In this document: positions 9,357 to 19,600 of the stretch, one piece after another
How positions within the stretch are numbered: the first letter of the stretch is position 1
Layout of the letters: each line of letters starts with the position of its first letter
DNA from: Mycobacterium sp. ITM-2016-00317
GTDB lineage: Bacteria > Actinomycetota > Actinomycetes > Mycobacteriales > Mycobacteriaceae
Assembly: GCF_002968295.1 (NCBI RefSeq)
Contig: NZ_CP134399.1
Location: forward strand, 4,216,001 to 4,280,000
DNA: 64,000 nt
Direction: 5' to 3'
The notes under the pieces: generated by a model
What the model saw: only the letters and a program-made list of their open reading frames with translations
What the model was told of the DNA's origin: nothing
Database searches by the model: none
Program-made: the position numbers and the translations under genes

Positions 9357-9860
9357 ATGTCCACAGTGCTCGAAGTCGACGACAGCGGAACTGTCCTAGG
9401 TTTCACCTTCGATGACGTGATGAAGTATCACGGCCCCGGTTTTCCCGGCGGGGTGGCGCACGCGGTCAAGGTGCTCGAGCGGGCACTGCCGGTCCTGAGC
9501 CCCGGCGCACCGGCGCAGCGCCGCGAGATCTCGATCGTCACGGCGCACCGCGGTCCCGGTGTGCGCGACACCTTCGAGGCCGTCACCCGCGCCGTGACCG
9601 AGAACCGCTTCACCGTGGACTCCGCCCTGGAACGTCCGGACCGTGGCGCGACCCTGGAGCGGTACGTCTTCGAACTGACCTACCGCGGCACGACGGTGCG
9701 ACTGGAGATCCGCGACGGCTTCGTCACCGACGAATTCATCTCGCTCGCACGTAAACCCGATCGCAGCCAAGCCGACGAGGACCGCCTCACCGTCCTCAAG
9801 CAGGAGATGGCCGACCGCCTGCTCGCCGCGCCTGCCAACCAGGTGTACGACGTGGTCTAG
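9357..9860 (+). CDS. FmdE-like small protein, importer operon
   Basis: A 167-residue soluble protein without signal peptide or cysteine. The N-terminal block DDVMKYHGPGFPGGVAHA resembles the FmdE family (formylmethanofuran dehydrogenase subunit E-like), whose usual motif is HGHxCPG; here the cysteine position is phenylalanine, so the metal site is altered. A strong ribosome binding site GAGGAGGAA precedes ATG 9357, ten bases after the ATPase stop, so it belongs to the importer operon. It may handle the imported substrate or its metal in the cytosol. The family call is a resemblance seen by eye, and no function is claimed. Confidence 0.6.
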   Translation: MSTVLEVDDSGTVLGFTFDDVMKYHGPGFPGGVAHAVKVLERALPVLSPGAPAQRREISIVTAHRGPGVRDTFEAVTRAVTENRFTVDSALERPDRGATLERYVFELTYRGTTVRLEIRDGFVTDEFISLARKPDRSQADEDRLTVLKQEMADRLLAAPANQVYDVV

Positions 9861-9864
9861 CCGC

Positions 9865-10539
9865 TCAGGTGTTGTCCACCCACCGCAGCAGCGCGTACAG
9901 GAACCGGGTGGCCCCGGACATGAAGTTGCTGCCGTGGTGGTGCATCGGGTCCAGCGTCGTCACGATGATCCGCCCGGGCGTGCTCACGGTGTCCTCGTAG
10001 AGCATCATGCCGGCATCGTGCGGCGTGCCGTCGGCGCCGGGCTCTTCTGAAACCACCAGCGGCACAACGTCGGCCGTGGTGCGCAGCAGGCCGTGGTGAT
10101 GCCAGATGACCGCCTTGGTGGTCAGGTACTCCCAGGATTCGTGCTCGTGGCTACGGGTGCGGATCATCGGATCTTCCCCGATGGTCCACCACCAGAAGTT
10201 CGTCGGGCGGCCTTCCCATTCGATGCCCGGCAGCCAGGTGTGCACCTGGTTCTCGCCGAGCACCACCAAGGTGTCGCCGCGCTCGGCGACACCATGGAAC
10301 TGGGCGGCGTGGCGGGCGAGGAGTTCGGGGTGCATCCGGTCGCCCACGATGACGGTGCCGTAGCCGTCGAGCCCGCCGTCCTCGAGGTCGGCGATATAGA
10401 CGAAGTCCGGCTGATAGGCCAGCACCGCAGGGTCTTTCATCGCGTACAGGTGTGCGTAGGAGCCGCTGTGCACGATGGCGAGCCGGCGTCCCCGCCGCGG
10501 TGCGCGGTCGGTGCGATTGAAGGGTTCGACTGTGGTCAT
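9865..10539 (-). CDS. Glutamine amidotransferase-fold (ThuA-like) protein, second gene of pair
   Basis: A 224-residue cytosolic protein. Features include LAIVHSGSYAHLY at the N-terminus and VVLGENQVHTWLPG where class I amidotransferases carry the nucleophile elbow; there is no cysteine in the whole protein, so classical glutaminase activity is excluded. It is rich in His and Trp (HHHGLL, HHHGSNFM). ATG 10539 is chosen over the ATG five codons upstream because it overlaps the stop of the preceding gene as ATGA. It converges on the FmdE-like gene four bases away. Role unknown; probably linked to the importer by context. Confidence 0.6.
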   Translation of the reverse strand: MTTVEPFNRTDRAPRRGRRLAIVHSGSYAHLYAMKDPAVLAYQPDFVYIADLEDGGLDGYGTVIVGDRMHPELLARHAAQFHGVAERGDTLVVLGENQVHTWLPGIEWEGRPTNFWWWTIGEDPMIRTRSHEHESWEYLTTKAVIWHHHGLLRTTADVVPLVVSEEPGADGTPHDAGMMLYEDTVSTPGRIIVTTLDPMHHHGSNFMSGATRFLYALLRWVDNT

Positions 10540-11153
10540 CGCTGCATCAGCCAATCGATCAGTTGGGGTGTCATCCGGGCCGAGGTATTGGGATCGTCGG
10601 CGTAGTTTGTCAGGTCGTTGCCGCCGTGGACCAGCACCAGGCCCTCCCCCAGCGGGTAGACGTAATCCAGCGGCAGCGCATGCCGGCCGATGCGAGTGGT
10701 CACGACAGCGTCTGCAGGGATCTTGTCGGCGTAGCCACGCGCGTAGAAACCCGTAACGCCCTTGCGGACACTGAGATCAACGGGATCGACGCCCTCCCAC
10801 ACCGGATGCGGTTCGCCCATGCTGATCCACAGGTCCTTCGGACCGGTGTAGGTCAGTTTGCGCCAAACTCCCAGGCCGGCAAGGAAATCGGTGACTGCGT
10901 GTCCCATCACCGCGATACGGCCGCCGGCGGTGACGAATCCGTCGAGCAGCTCGCGGTTGCGTTCGAGAAAGATCTGGTCGGCGTCGGCGCCGACGATCAG
11001 CCCTCGGACGTCGGTCAGGTCCACCGCCGGCAGGCGGTAGATGTCGACCTTCCCGAGCCGCGGAGTCGAGCCGGGCGCGGGTTGATGGGTGCCCATAGTG
11101 ATCTTCAGCACGGGGGCAACTGTGACCGGTGGTGATGACGTTGTCTGATTCAC
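10536..11153 (-). CDS. Glutamine amidotransferase-fold protein, first gene of pair
   Basis: A protein of up to 205 residues with an alternating beta-alpha pattern: VDIYRLPAVDLTDVRGLIVG, then GGRIAVMGHAVTDFL at the nucleophile-elbow position, with His in place of Cys, and LVLVHGGNDL near the end. No cysteine is present. It resembles ThuA/GATase1-like proteins and is operonic with the next gene. The GTG at 11153 lies inside a 12-bp palindrome like an iron box, so the true start may be ATG 11096, giving about 186 residues. It was probably duplicated from, or co-opted with, its neighbour to act as a pair. Confidence 0.6.
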   Translation of the reverse strand: MNQTTSSPPVTVAPVLKITMGTHQPAPGSTPRLGKVDIYRLPAVDLTDVRGLIVGADADQIFLERNRELLDGFVTAGGRIAVMGHAVTDFLAGLGVWRKLTYTGPKDLWISMGEPHPVWEGVDPVDLSVRKGVTGFYARGYADKIPADAVVTTRIGRHALPLDYVYPLGEGLVLVHGGNDLTNYADDPNTSARMTPQLIDWLMQR

Positions 11154-11169
11154 GGTTAGGCAAGCCTAC
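11151..11169 (-). promoter_or_regulatory. IdeR-like palindrome at the 5' end of the ThuA-like pair
   Basis: The plus strand reads GGTTAGGCAAGCCTAC here, with a perfect dyad TAGGC-AA-GCCTA (11157-11168). Aligned to the 19-bp IdeR consensus it matches 13 positions, the mismatches being in the outer arm. It covers the first possible start codon of the minus-strand pair. Alone it would be weak, but it belongs to the same locus as the box at 4255-4273. Confidence 0.45.
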
Positions 11170-11254
11170 GCTGTGGCGATTTCAGATCCCGGTGCGGATG
11201 CAACGGCCACCGCTCTGGCGGGCTGACGCTGCCCACCACGTCCCGCTGTGCGAG

Positions 11255-11890
11255 CTACGACCACTCCGCGAGCACGCGCATCTTGCCCGCCTTCACGGCC
11301 GCTTCCTTGCGGAGCCTCTTGAGCTCCGGGGCGAAGGCGTTGCGTTCGTTGTCCTGGAAGTTCAGCGGCAGATCCAGCGCGTTGATCAGCTTGCGCTCCA
11401 GGTGCCACGGCTCAGGGTGCAGCACCCAGGACACCGTGGCGTTCTCGGCCATCCACTGCGTCAGCACGGCTTCGCCGCCGGCGAACGTCTGCCGCTTGCC
11501 CGAACCGATCCGGCGCAACGCGAAACCGAGCTCACCACCGAGCAGGACTCCGAGCGATTTGCGCAGCGTGGAACCGTCCGCGCTGGCGTTGCCCGCCCCG
11601 AAGTGGTAGCGGATGCGTTTGCGGAGATCCTGCGGTACCCGCGGTTTGCCGTCGGGCCGGGGCGGCCCGGAGGTGATGCCGACGTAGAGCAGGGTCCAGC
11701 CGTCGCGCTGTTCGCAGCCGGAGACGTCGATGTCGCCCGGGATGGTGCGGAACCACCAGCCGTGGACGCCGGGCTGCTCGGGAACCGGGCTGGGTTCGGC
11801 GAACACCTCGTCACGCGTGTACCGCTGAGCAGCAAGAAAATTCGCTACCGCGTCAGCGGCGCGCTTCGCGGACATCGACTCAGCCATCAC
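11255..11890 (-). CDS. GIY-YIG nuclease-family protein
   Basis: A 211-residue protein. The core reads WTLLYVGITSG, the GIY-YIG-like strand pair, followed by a helix with Arg (LRKRIRYHF) and later the acidic helix GGEAVLTQWMAENA. The N-terminal 60 residues are variable. Similar single-domain proteins of unknown role occur in actinobacteria. No restriction or recombination partner is adjacent. The start may be the first or third codon (MMAESM). Function beyond a probable GIY-YIG fold is not shown. Confidence 0.7.
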   Translation of the reverse strand: MMAESMSAKRAADAVANFLAAQRYTRDEVFAEPSPVPEQPGVHGWWFRTIPGDIDVSGCEQRDGWTLLYVGITSGPPRPDGKPRVPQDLRKRIRYHFGAGNASADGSTLRKSLGVLLGGELGFALRRIGSGKRQTFAGGEAVLTQWMAENATVSWVLHPEPWHLERKLINALDLPLNFQDNERNAFAPELKRLRKEAAVKAGKMRVLAEWS

Positions 11891-11969
11891 CTCAGACTAT
11901 CCATCGGTCGGCGTAACCGAACCATCGCCACCTGCGGGCAGCGCCGCCCCGCCCCGCCGGGTCGTCCCG

Positions 11970-12257
11970 TCAAATCCCTGTGCACAGCGCCACGAACGGG
12001 ATCGGCGCGCAGATGCCGATCGAGAAGCCCGGTGTCGGATCGCCGTTCCACGGTGGCGGCGGTGGAGGCGGGGGTGGTGGTGGAGGCGGGGGTGGCGGAA
12101 GCGGCGCGGCGATGCAGGTGTTCGACGGCGCGTCATAGACCGTCCCCACTCCACACTCGGCCGCCTGGGCGACGCCCGGTGAGATCGCCACCAGCGGAGC
12201 GAGCGGAGTCAACGCCGCCGCGGCGACCGTTACCGCACCACGCAATCTGTGCCGCAT
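11970..12257 (-). CDS. Small secreted polyproline protein
   Basis: A 95-residue protein starting at ATG 12257, which has a GGAGGG ribosome binding site. Residues 1-32 form a Sec signal peptide ending around AQA. The mature part begins AECGVGTVYDAPSNTCIA (two cysteines), then an uninterrupted run of about 17 prolines, then WNGDPTPGFSIGICAPIPFVALCTGI with two more cysteines. The proline tract is encoded by a GGC/GGT-type simple repeat on the plus strand (about 12050-12105), prone to slippage. Similar small proline-rich secreted proteins are common in mycobacteria; function unknown. Confidence 0.75.
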   Translation of the reverse strand: MRHRLRGAVTVAAAALTPLAPLVAISPGVAQAAECGVGTVYDAPSNTCIAAPLPPPPPPPPPPPPPPPPWNGDPTPGFSIGICAPIPFVALCTGI

Positions 12258-12395
12258 CGTAGGGCCCTCCTCGACATTCCCCGACCCTCTGCGTAAACAC
12301 ATAGTAGGTCTGCGAGACCGCGGATCGACGCGGTTTCGTGGGCGGTGACGACCTCTTCGATCGTTGCTCCGTCGGCGACCCGGGTGGTCACGCCT

Positions 12396-13370
12396 CTACT
12401 GCGGGTGCCGGGCCAGATAGTCCTCGACACGGATCGGCTCGGCCGCCGCGTAGCCCACCGGCAGCACCACGTCCCCGGCACTGGAGTTGTAATAGACGTC
12501 CCACCGGTAGAACCCGGCGAAGGCTGCGGGGTCCGCGGCGATCAGCGTCGCGTACTGGCTGACCGCCCGCACGTACTTGTTCGAGTTGTTGTAGCGGTAG
12601 AGCGCGGCGTCGCGGTCGCGCGCGAAGCCGTGGGCGGCCAGGAACCGGCCGGCAGCCATGATGCTGTCGCGCTCCGCGGTGATGTCGCCGCCCGCGCCGT
12701 AGGACGCGAACGTCGACGGCAGGAACTGCATCGGACCCTGCGCGCCGGCGGTGCTGACCCCGGCGATCCGTCCGAACGCGGTCTCGACCAGGTGGATGGC
12801 GGCCAGGTAGTTCCACGCGACCCCGGAGGCGGCCTCGGACTCGTGGTAGTACCCGACCAGTTCCGGTGCCGGCGCCGGCGGCTCGATCCGCCACGCCGGC
12901 AGGGTGGGCTTTCCCCGGCCGGTACTCATCGAGGTCAGCTGCCTACGGGCGTCGATGTTGCGGTCGTAGACCTCCAGCAGCGGTCCGGGAACCCGGGGTC
13001 GCACCAGTGCGTCCCATTCCGGATGACGCCCGAGCACCCGGTAGGCCACCTGCTGGCGGCGCGCCGCGGCGAGCAGGACGGCCTCCGACGACGACGGATC
13101 CCGCAACGCGCGTTCGTCGGCGACCAGGCCGTCAACCAGCGCGACCGGGTCTGCGGCCAGCCGAGGCTGTGCGCTCGGCGGCGTGGAGGGCGGTGGCGGG
13201 GGCGGCTGGGGCGGCACAGGCTGCGGGGCCACCTGCGCCGTCTCGGGGCCGTGTCCGGCATCACGGGTCGGCGAGACCGCGAACACCGCGCCGCCGACAA
13301 GCGCGACAGCAGCCAAAACCGCCAGGATCACCGCCGGTCGGGTCTCCACGAGGCGTTCACCCCAGCCCAT
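12396..13370 (-). CDS. Secreted or membrane-anchored lytic transglycosylase
   Basis: A 324-residue cell-wall hydrolase that cleaves the glycan strand of peptidoglycan. The N-terminus carries one hydrophobic segment (about residues 12-33), followed by a proline-rich linker (PVPPQPPPPPPS). The catalytic domain follows: HLVETAFGRIAGVSTAGAQG with the catalytic Glu, then PMQFLPSTFASYG and YNNSNKYVRAV, as in SLT/MltB-like enzymes. ATG 13370 has GGGAGA upstream. It faces a DUF1460 gene across a 91-bp divergent promoter region, which suggests joint control of two wall enzymes. Confidence 0.85.
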   Translation of the reverse strand: MGWGERLVETRPAVILAVLAAVALVGGAVFAVSPTRDAGHGPETAQVAPQPVPPQPPPPPPSTPPSAQPRLAADPVALVDGLVADERALRDPSSSEAVLLAAARRQQVAYRVLGRHPEWDALVRPRVPGPLLEVYDRNIDARRQLTSMSTGRGKPTLPAWRIEPPAPAPELVGYYHESEAASGVAWNYLAAIHLVETAFGRIAGVSTAGAQGPMQFLPSTFASYGAGGDITAERDSIMAAGRFLAAHGFARDRDAALYRYNNSNKYVRAVSQYATLIAADPAAFAGFYRWDVYYNSSAGDVVLPVGYAAAEPIRVEDYLARHPQ

Positions 13371-13461
13371 CACGTCTCCCTCGAATCGTCGGGTCGTCGC
13401 AGCACCAGTCTGACCGATGCCCGGGCCGTACAGTGGCCGCAGTCCCCCGGGAGGAGCTGAC

Positions 13462-14271
13462 ATGTCGAAGGCGGCCGAACGTGCCCGTCGCGTACCGAGG
13501 CTGGTCTGGACGGTCCTGCTCTGCACCGTCCTGTGCCTGACCGCGTCACCCGCCGCCGCGCACGCCGCGCCGGACGTCAGCATGTCCCCAGCCAGTGCAC
13601 AGACTCTGGCGTCGATGCTGGCCGCGGACAACACCGACCCCGCCGAGATCTCCGCCCGCTTCCTCGGAACCCCATACGGCGCGAACACTCTCATCGGCTC
13701 GGCGACCGAGCCCGAGCAGCTCGTCGTCGACCTGGAACGCGTCGACTGCTTCACCTACGCCGATTACGTCGAGGCGCTCAAGCGCGCGCACGACCGTGAC
13801 GAGTTCCTCGCCGGCCTCGCCGAGGTCCGGTACAAGGACGGCGTGGTTTCCTTCGAGAACCGCAGGCACTTCTTCACCGACTGGGCGGCGGCCGCACCGG
13901 CGATCGCGACCGATGTCACCGCGTCCCTGACCGACGACGCCGTGCGCACCCCCAAGAACCTCAACAGCAAGGATTCCGGCGGGGTGTACCTGGCGGGTCT
14001 GCCGGTCGTCTCGCGCACCGTCACCTTCATCCCCAGCGAGGCCGTCTCCGCGGAGGTCGTCGACGGCTTGCGCACCGGCGACTACCTCGGCGCCTACGCC
14101 GAGGACGGCGGACTGGACGTCACCCACGTCGGCCTCTTCGTCGACACACCGGATGGGCCGATCTTCCGCAACGCGTCGTCGCTGAGCAGGGACGACGCCG
14201 TCGTGGACACCCCGCTGTCCGATTACCTGCAGACCATCCCCGGGATCGTGGTGCTGCGCCCGCTCCGGTGA
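13462..14271 (+). CDS. Secreted DUF1460 family protein (amidase-like)
   Basis: A 269-residue exported protein with a signal peptide ending near AAHAAP. Residues 62-140 carry the DUF1460 signature: FLGTPYGANTLIGSATEP and VDCFTYADYVEAL with the presumed catalytic Cys; a later THVGLFVD supplies a His. The family has a papain/NlpC-like fold and in other bacteria acts on muropeptides or as an N-acetylmuramoyl-alanine amidase. The start ATG 13462 has GGAGGAG. It is divergent from the lytic transglycosylase, so the two may cut glycan and peptide parts of the same wall. Confidence 0.8.
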   Translation: MSKAAERARRVPRLVWTVLLCTVLCLTASPAAAHAAPDVSMSPASAQTLASMLAADNTDPAEISARFLGTPYGANTLIGSATEPEQLVVDLERVDCFTYADYVEALKRAHDRDEFLAGLAEVRYKDGVVSFENRRHFFTDWAAAAPAIATDVTASLTDDAVRTPKNLNSKDSGGVYLAGLPVVSRTVTFIPSEAVSAEVVDGLRTGDYLGAYAEDGGLDVTHVGLFVDTPDGPIFRNASSLSRDDAVVDTPLSDYLQTIPGIVVLRPLR

Positions 14272-14294
14272 GTGGGACGCCCGCCTGTTTGGCG

Positions 14295-14312
14295 ACCAAC
14301 CAAGTGGTTAGT
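14295..14312 (+). promoter_or_regulatory. Inverted repeat, probable TetR-type operator for the FadE pair
   Basis: ACCAACC-AAGT-GGTTAGT is an imperfect dyad (one mismatch in seven) 38 bases before the first FadE start. Its length and position fit a TetR-family operator of a fatty-acid or sterol catabolic gene. No regulator gene is adjacent, so the cognate protein is unknown. Confidence 0.45.
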
Positions 14313-14349
14313 CTGGCGGGTGGTCCACCGATGAACCAGGAGTCCGCAC

Positions 14350-15507
<1,158 letters not shown>

Positions 15508-15515
15508 GCTAAGAC

Positions 15516-16622
15516 ATGGATTTTCAGTTCAGTGAAGAGCAGGTCCTGCTCCGCGACACCACCCGCGAGATGCTCTCGCGCACCTATGACCCGGAGAGTC
15601 GCCTCAAGACGCTCGACACCGAACTCGGCTGGAGCCGGGACGTGTGGAAGCAGCTCGCCGAGATCGGCGTCCTCGGCCTCGGTTTCGACGAGGACGCCGG
15701 CGGGCAGCTCGAGGTGCTCGTCGTACTGACCGAGATCGGCCGCCGACTGGCGCCGGAACCGGTGCTACACGCCGCGCTCGGCCCGGGTGCGCTGATCGCC
15801 GATGCCGGAACCGAGCAGCAGCGCGCCCTTCTCGACGAGGTGGCGGCCGGCGAGCGGCTGCTGGCCTTCGCCCACCTGGAGCCCGGCATGCGCCTGCCGA
15901 CGGCGAAGGTGACCACGACCGCTGTCTCCGACGGTGGCTCGTGGACGCTGCGCGGCACCAAGAATCCGGTGCTCGCCGGTGACGCCGCCGACACCCTGGT
16001 GGTCAGCGCAGCCCTGCCCGACGGCGGCACCGGGTTGTTCCTGGTCGACGGCGCCGCGGTTCAGCGCACGCCGTACCGCACCTTCGACGGCCAGCGCGGC
16101 GCGCAGATCGACTTCGACGGGGTCGCCGCCGAACCGTTAGGTGAGGCCGTGGACGCCTCTGAGGCGATCTCCCGTGCGCTGGTGCGGATCTCGGCGGGTC
16201 TGTGCGCCGAGGCGCTCGGCGCGATGGAGGAAGCGCTGCGCTTGACGAGCGAATACCTCACGCAACGCAAGCAATTCGGCGTCACGCTGAGCAAGTTTCA
16301 GACGCTCACCCAGCGTGCCGCCGACATGTACGTGTCGCTGGAGCTCGCCCGCAGCATGACGTTCTACGCCAACATGTCCGTCGCCGACGGCGACCTCGAC
16401 CCGGCGAAGGCGGCACGGGCCAAGCTGCAGATCGGCCGGTCGGGCCGCCATATCGCCCAGGAGTCGATCCAGCTGCACGGCGGCATCGGGGTGACGGCCG
16501 AATACCCGGTCAGCCACTACGCAGCGCGGCTCACCGCGATCGATCACACGCTGGGGTCCTCCCAGGACCAGTTGCACGTGCTGATCGGGCAGCTCGGTGA
16601 CTACGAGGTCGTCGCCCTCTAG
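15516..16622 (+). CDS. Acyl-CoA dehydrogenase, partner subunit of a FadE pair
   Basis: A 368-residue ACAD-fold protein. It has TQRKQFGVTLSKFQTLTQRAADMY (the FAD-binding Arg/Phe block) and IQLHGGIGVTAEYPVSHY, but no YEGT-type catalytic Glu, and its middle domain is degenerate. This fits the non-catalytic beta subunit that supplies half of the FAD site in heteromeric mycobacterial FadEs. It is transcribed with the preceding gene. Its TAG overlaps the stop of the convergent M13 peptidase gene. Confidence 0.9.
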   Translation: MDFQFSEEQVLLRDTTREMLSRTYDPESRLKTLDTELGWSRDVWKQLAEIGVLGLGFDEDAGGQLEVLVVLTEIGRRLAPEPVLHAALGPGALIADAGTEQQRALLDEVAAGERLLAFAHLEPGMRLPTAKVTTTAVSDGGSWTLRGTKNPVLAGDAADTLVVSAALPDGGTGLFLVDGAAVQRTPYRTFDGQRGAQIDFDGVAAEPLGEAVDASEAISRALVRISAGLCAEALGAMEEALRLTSEYLTQRKQFGVTLSKFQTLTQRAADMYVSLELARSMTFYANMSVADGDLDPAKAARAKLQIGRSGRHIAQESIQLHGGIGVTAEYPVSHYAARLTAIDHTLGSSQDQLHVLIGQLGDYEVVAL

Positions 16623-19600
16623 TACCAGATCCGGACCCGGTCTTCGGGGGCGACCCACAGCGGGCTGGACTCGTCGACACCGAACGCCTCGTAGAACGCG
16701 TCGAGATTGCGCAGAATCCCGTTGACCCGGAACTCCGGTGGCGAGTGCGGGTCCGTCGCCAGGCGCTTGAGAATCTCGGCGTCGCGGGACTTGATCTGCC
16801 ACGACTGCACGTACCCGAGCAGCACACGCTGGGTACCGGTATAGCCGTCGATGACCACATCGGGGGTGCCGTCGAGTGACTTCGCGTATGCCTTGAGCGC
16901 GATCGCCAGGCCACCGAGGTCGGCGATGTTCTCACCGAGGGTCAGCGTGCCGTTCACATGCGGACCGTCGGGCAGCTGACGGGGCACGTAGCCGTCGAAC
17001 TGCTCGACCAGCACACGGGTTTTCGCCGCGAATGCGGCCTGGTCGGCCTCGGTCCACCAGTTGACGAGGTTGCCGTCGCCGTCGAACTGCGAGCCGGTGT
17101 CGTCGAACGCGTGACCGATCTCGTGGCCGATCGTGGCACCGATGCCGCCGTAGCTTGCGGCCAGATCCGCATCCGGGTCGAAGAACGGAGCCATCAGATG
17201 TGCTGCCGGAAACACGATCTCGTTCATCGTGGGTGAGTAGTAGGCGTTCACGGTCTGAGGAGTCATGCCCCACTCACTGCGGTCGATCGGCTTGCCGAGG
17301 TCGTTGAGAGCGCTTTGGAGGTCGGCTGCGAGCCCCCTCACGACATTGCCGTACAGGTCGCCGCGGTCGATGACCACTGCGGAGTAATCCACCCAGGTAT
17401 CCGGGTAGCCGACCTTGACGGTCAGCTTGTCGAGTTTCTCCAGAGCCTTCGCCCGCGTTTGCGGCGTCATCCATTCGAGTTCGTTGATGCTGTCCCGGTA
17501 GGCCTCGATCAGATTGTCGACCATCTCTTCGATCTGCCGCTTCGCCTCTTGCGGAAAGTACTTCTCGACGTAGAGCTTGCCGACGGCGTAGCCGAGGATG
17601 GTGTCGAGCGCCTCCAGTGCCCGCTGGGCACGCTCGCTGTTCTTCTCCACGCCGTTGAGTCGCTGCCGGAAGAACGCGAAGTCCTCCTCCACCAGATCCT
17701 CGGTCAGCAGGGGCGCCCGAACGTGGATGGTCTGCCAGCGCAGGTAGTCCTGCCAGTCCTGGAGCGACTCGGTCGCCCAGGCCTGCGCGAAAGCCGTCAG
17801 ATAGTCGGGTTGGTCGATCATCATCACTGCGGTGTGCTCCAACGGAACTCCACGCGACTGCAGCCAACTTCCCCAGTCGAAGCCGGGTGCCTCCGCGACC
17901 AGATCCGACAAACTCCGCAGGTTGTAGGTCAACTCGGGGTCGCGGCTCCTGACGAGGTCCCAGTGCGCCGACGCGAGCTTGGACTCGAGGGAGACCACCC
18001 GCTGTGCGGTCTGAAGGTGGTCGTCGACCGTCCCGCCGTAGACCAACGCGAACATCGTCGCGATATGCCGCGGATAGGCAGCCAGAATGTCGGCGTGCCG
18101 GGGGTCGGTGTAGTACGACATCTCCGGCAACCCGAGGCCTGCCTGAGAGAGTTCCAGAAGACGGCGCGACGAGTCTTTCAGATCCAACTCCACAGCCAGG
18201 CCGACGCCGGTGTTGACGCCGACCAGCGAACCCAGCACCGCGGTGAGCGCCGCGGAGTCGGCGGCGCCGTCGATCCTGGCCAGCTCGGCAAGCAGCGGTG
18301 CCAGACCTACCTCGGCGATGGTCGCGGTATCGGTGTAGCTGGCGAAGAAGTCGACGATGCGCTGCGCGTCGGTGCCCGGTTGAGTTCCGGTGCGCCCGAG
18401 CTCCGCAATCAGGTCGCGAATCTGCCGTGACACCGTGTCGCTCAGTTCAAAGATCAGCCCGTCGCGGCCACGGTCGGCGGGAATCTCGTGTTCTTTCAGC
18501 CACTTTCCGAGCAGCCAGCCGAAAGGGTCGTCCTGGACCCGCACGCTGTTGTCGATGTTGCTCAGGTCGATTCCCGACCTGACCGCCGGCGCCAGAGCAA
18601 TGGTGACCCGGGCGTAGTCGGCGTGCCCGAAGTCCGGCTTGGTCAGGAGGCTGACCAACCCCGGCAGATGCCAACCGCTCGACGCGTCACTGACCTTGTA
18701 GAAGAAGGTGTCGGTGCCACCCCGGCGGGCGAACGCGTCGTCGGGGTCATAGGTGAACGTGCCTGTCGCCTGGTCGAACGTGACCGTGCCGTGCTTGGGC
18801 CCGCGATTGCCGAGCAGACTGAAAGCCAAGGCGTCGCCGTCACGGTCGCGCGCCAGCAGTGCCACTGGATCGCTCATATTCTCTGGCTCGGCAAGTGTGA
18901 TCGTGACGAGCTGGTTGCGGGCATCGGGGGCACGGTTGAAGAAGGTCCGCTGCATGCCGGCGAAGAAGCCGGTCAACCACGAGAGCAGATTCGGAGCCGG
19001 CGCGACCGGGGCGGCGGGAACGACCGTCGGCACCGCGAGCGACTTCACCACGGTCACCGGTGGGTCCTGCGGATCCTGCGCCTCTGCGGGTGTGCGCGCG
19101 GTGGTCAACTCCACCGTCGTGAGATGTTCTGCTACGGAGCCGGTTTCAACGCTTTCGCGCGTCTCCGTGGGAACTTCGACGTGCACTGGGTCGTCGAGAG
19201 CCCGTGCCGCCGGGTCAACCTCGGTCTGCGCGTCGTCGCGATCTGGCCGCGGCTCGACGGCACCGTCGCTCGCATCGGTCGGGGGATCGTCTTCGATCGA
19301 GTCCTCGACGTCGTCGACATCCTTGACGCCGTCGTCGGATTCCTCGCCGTCGTCGCCGTCGTCGCCGGATTCCTCGCCGTCGTCGGATTCCTCGGCCGGT
19401 TCGACGTCATCGTGTCGGTCAACGGCAACTTCGTCGGCGGGGTCGCCGGCGTCCGGTGCGCGCGTCGTCGCGGCCGACCCGGCATCGCCTTGCTGCGACG
19501 ATTCCGACGACGAGTCGGAAGAACCCGTGCCCGTTTCGGCACCGGCGACAGCCGCGCCCTGCGTGGCGGCGACAGCCATTCCGACACCGAGGGCCACCGC

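Noticed and set aside
12258..12395. Possible short minus-strand gene between the lytic transglycosylase and the polyproline protein
   Set aside because: A GTG-started frame exists but would overlap the next start, has no ribosome binding site and no recognisable sequence; left out.
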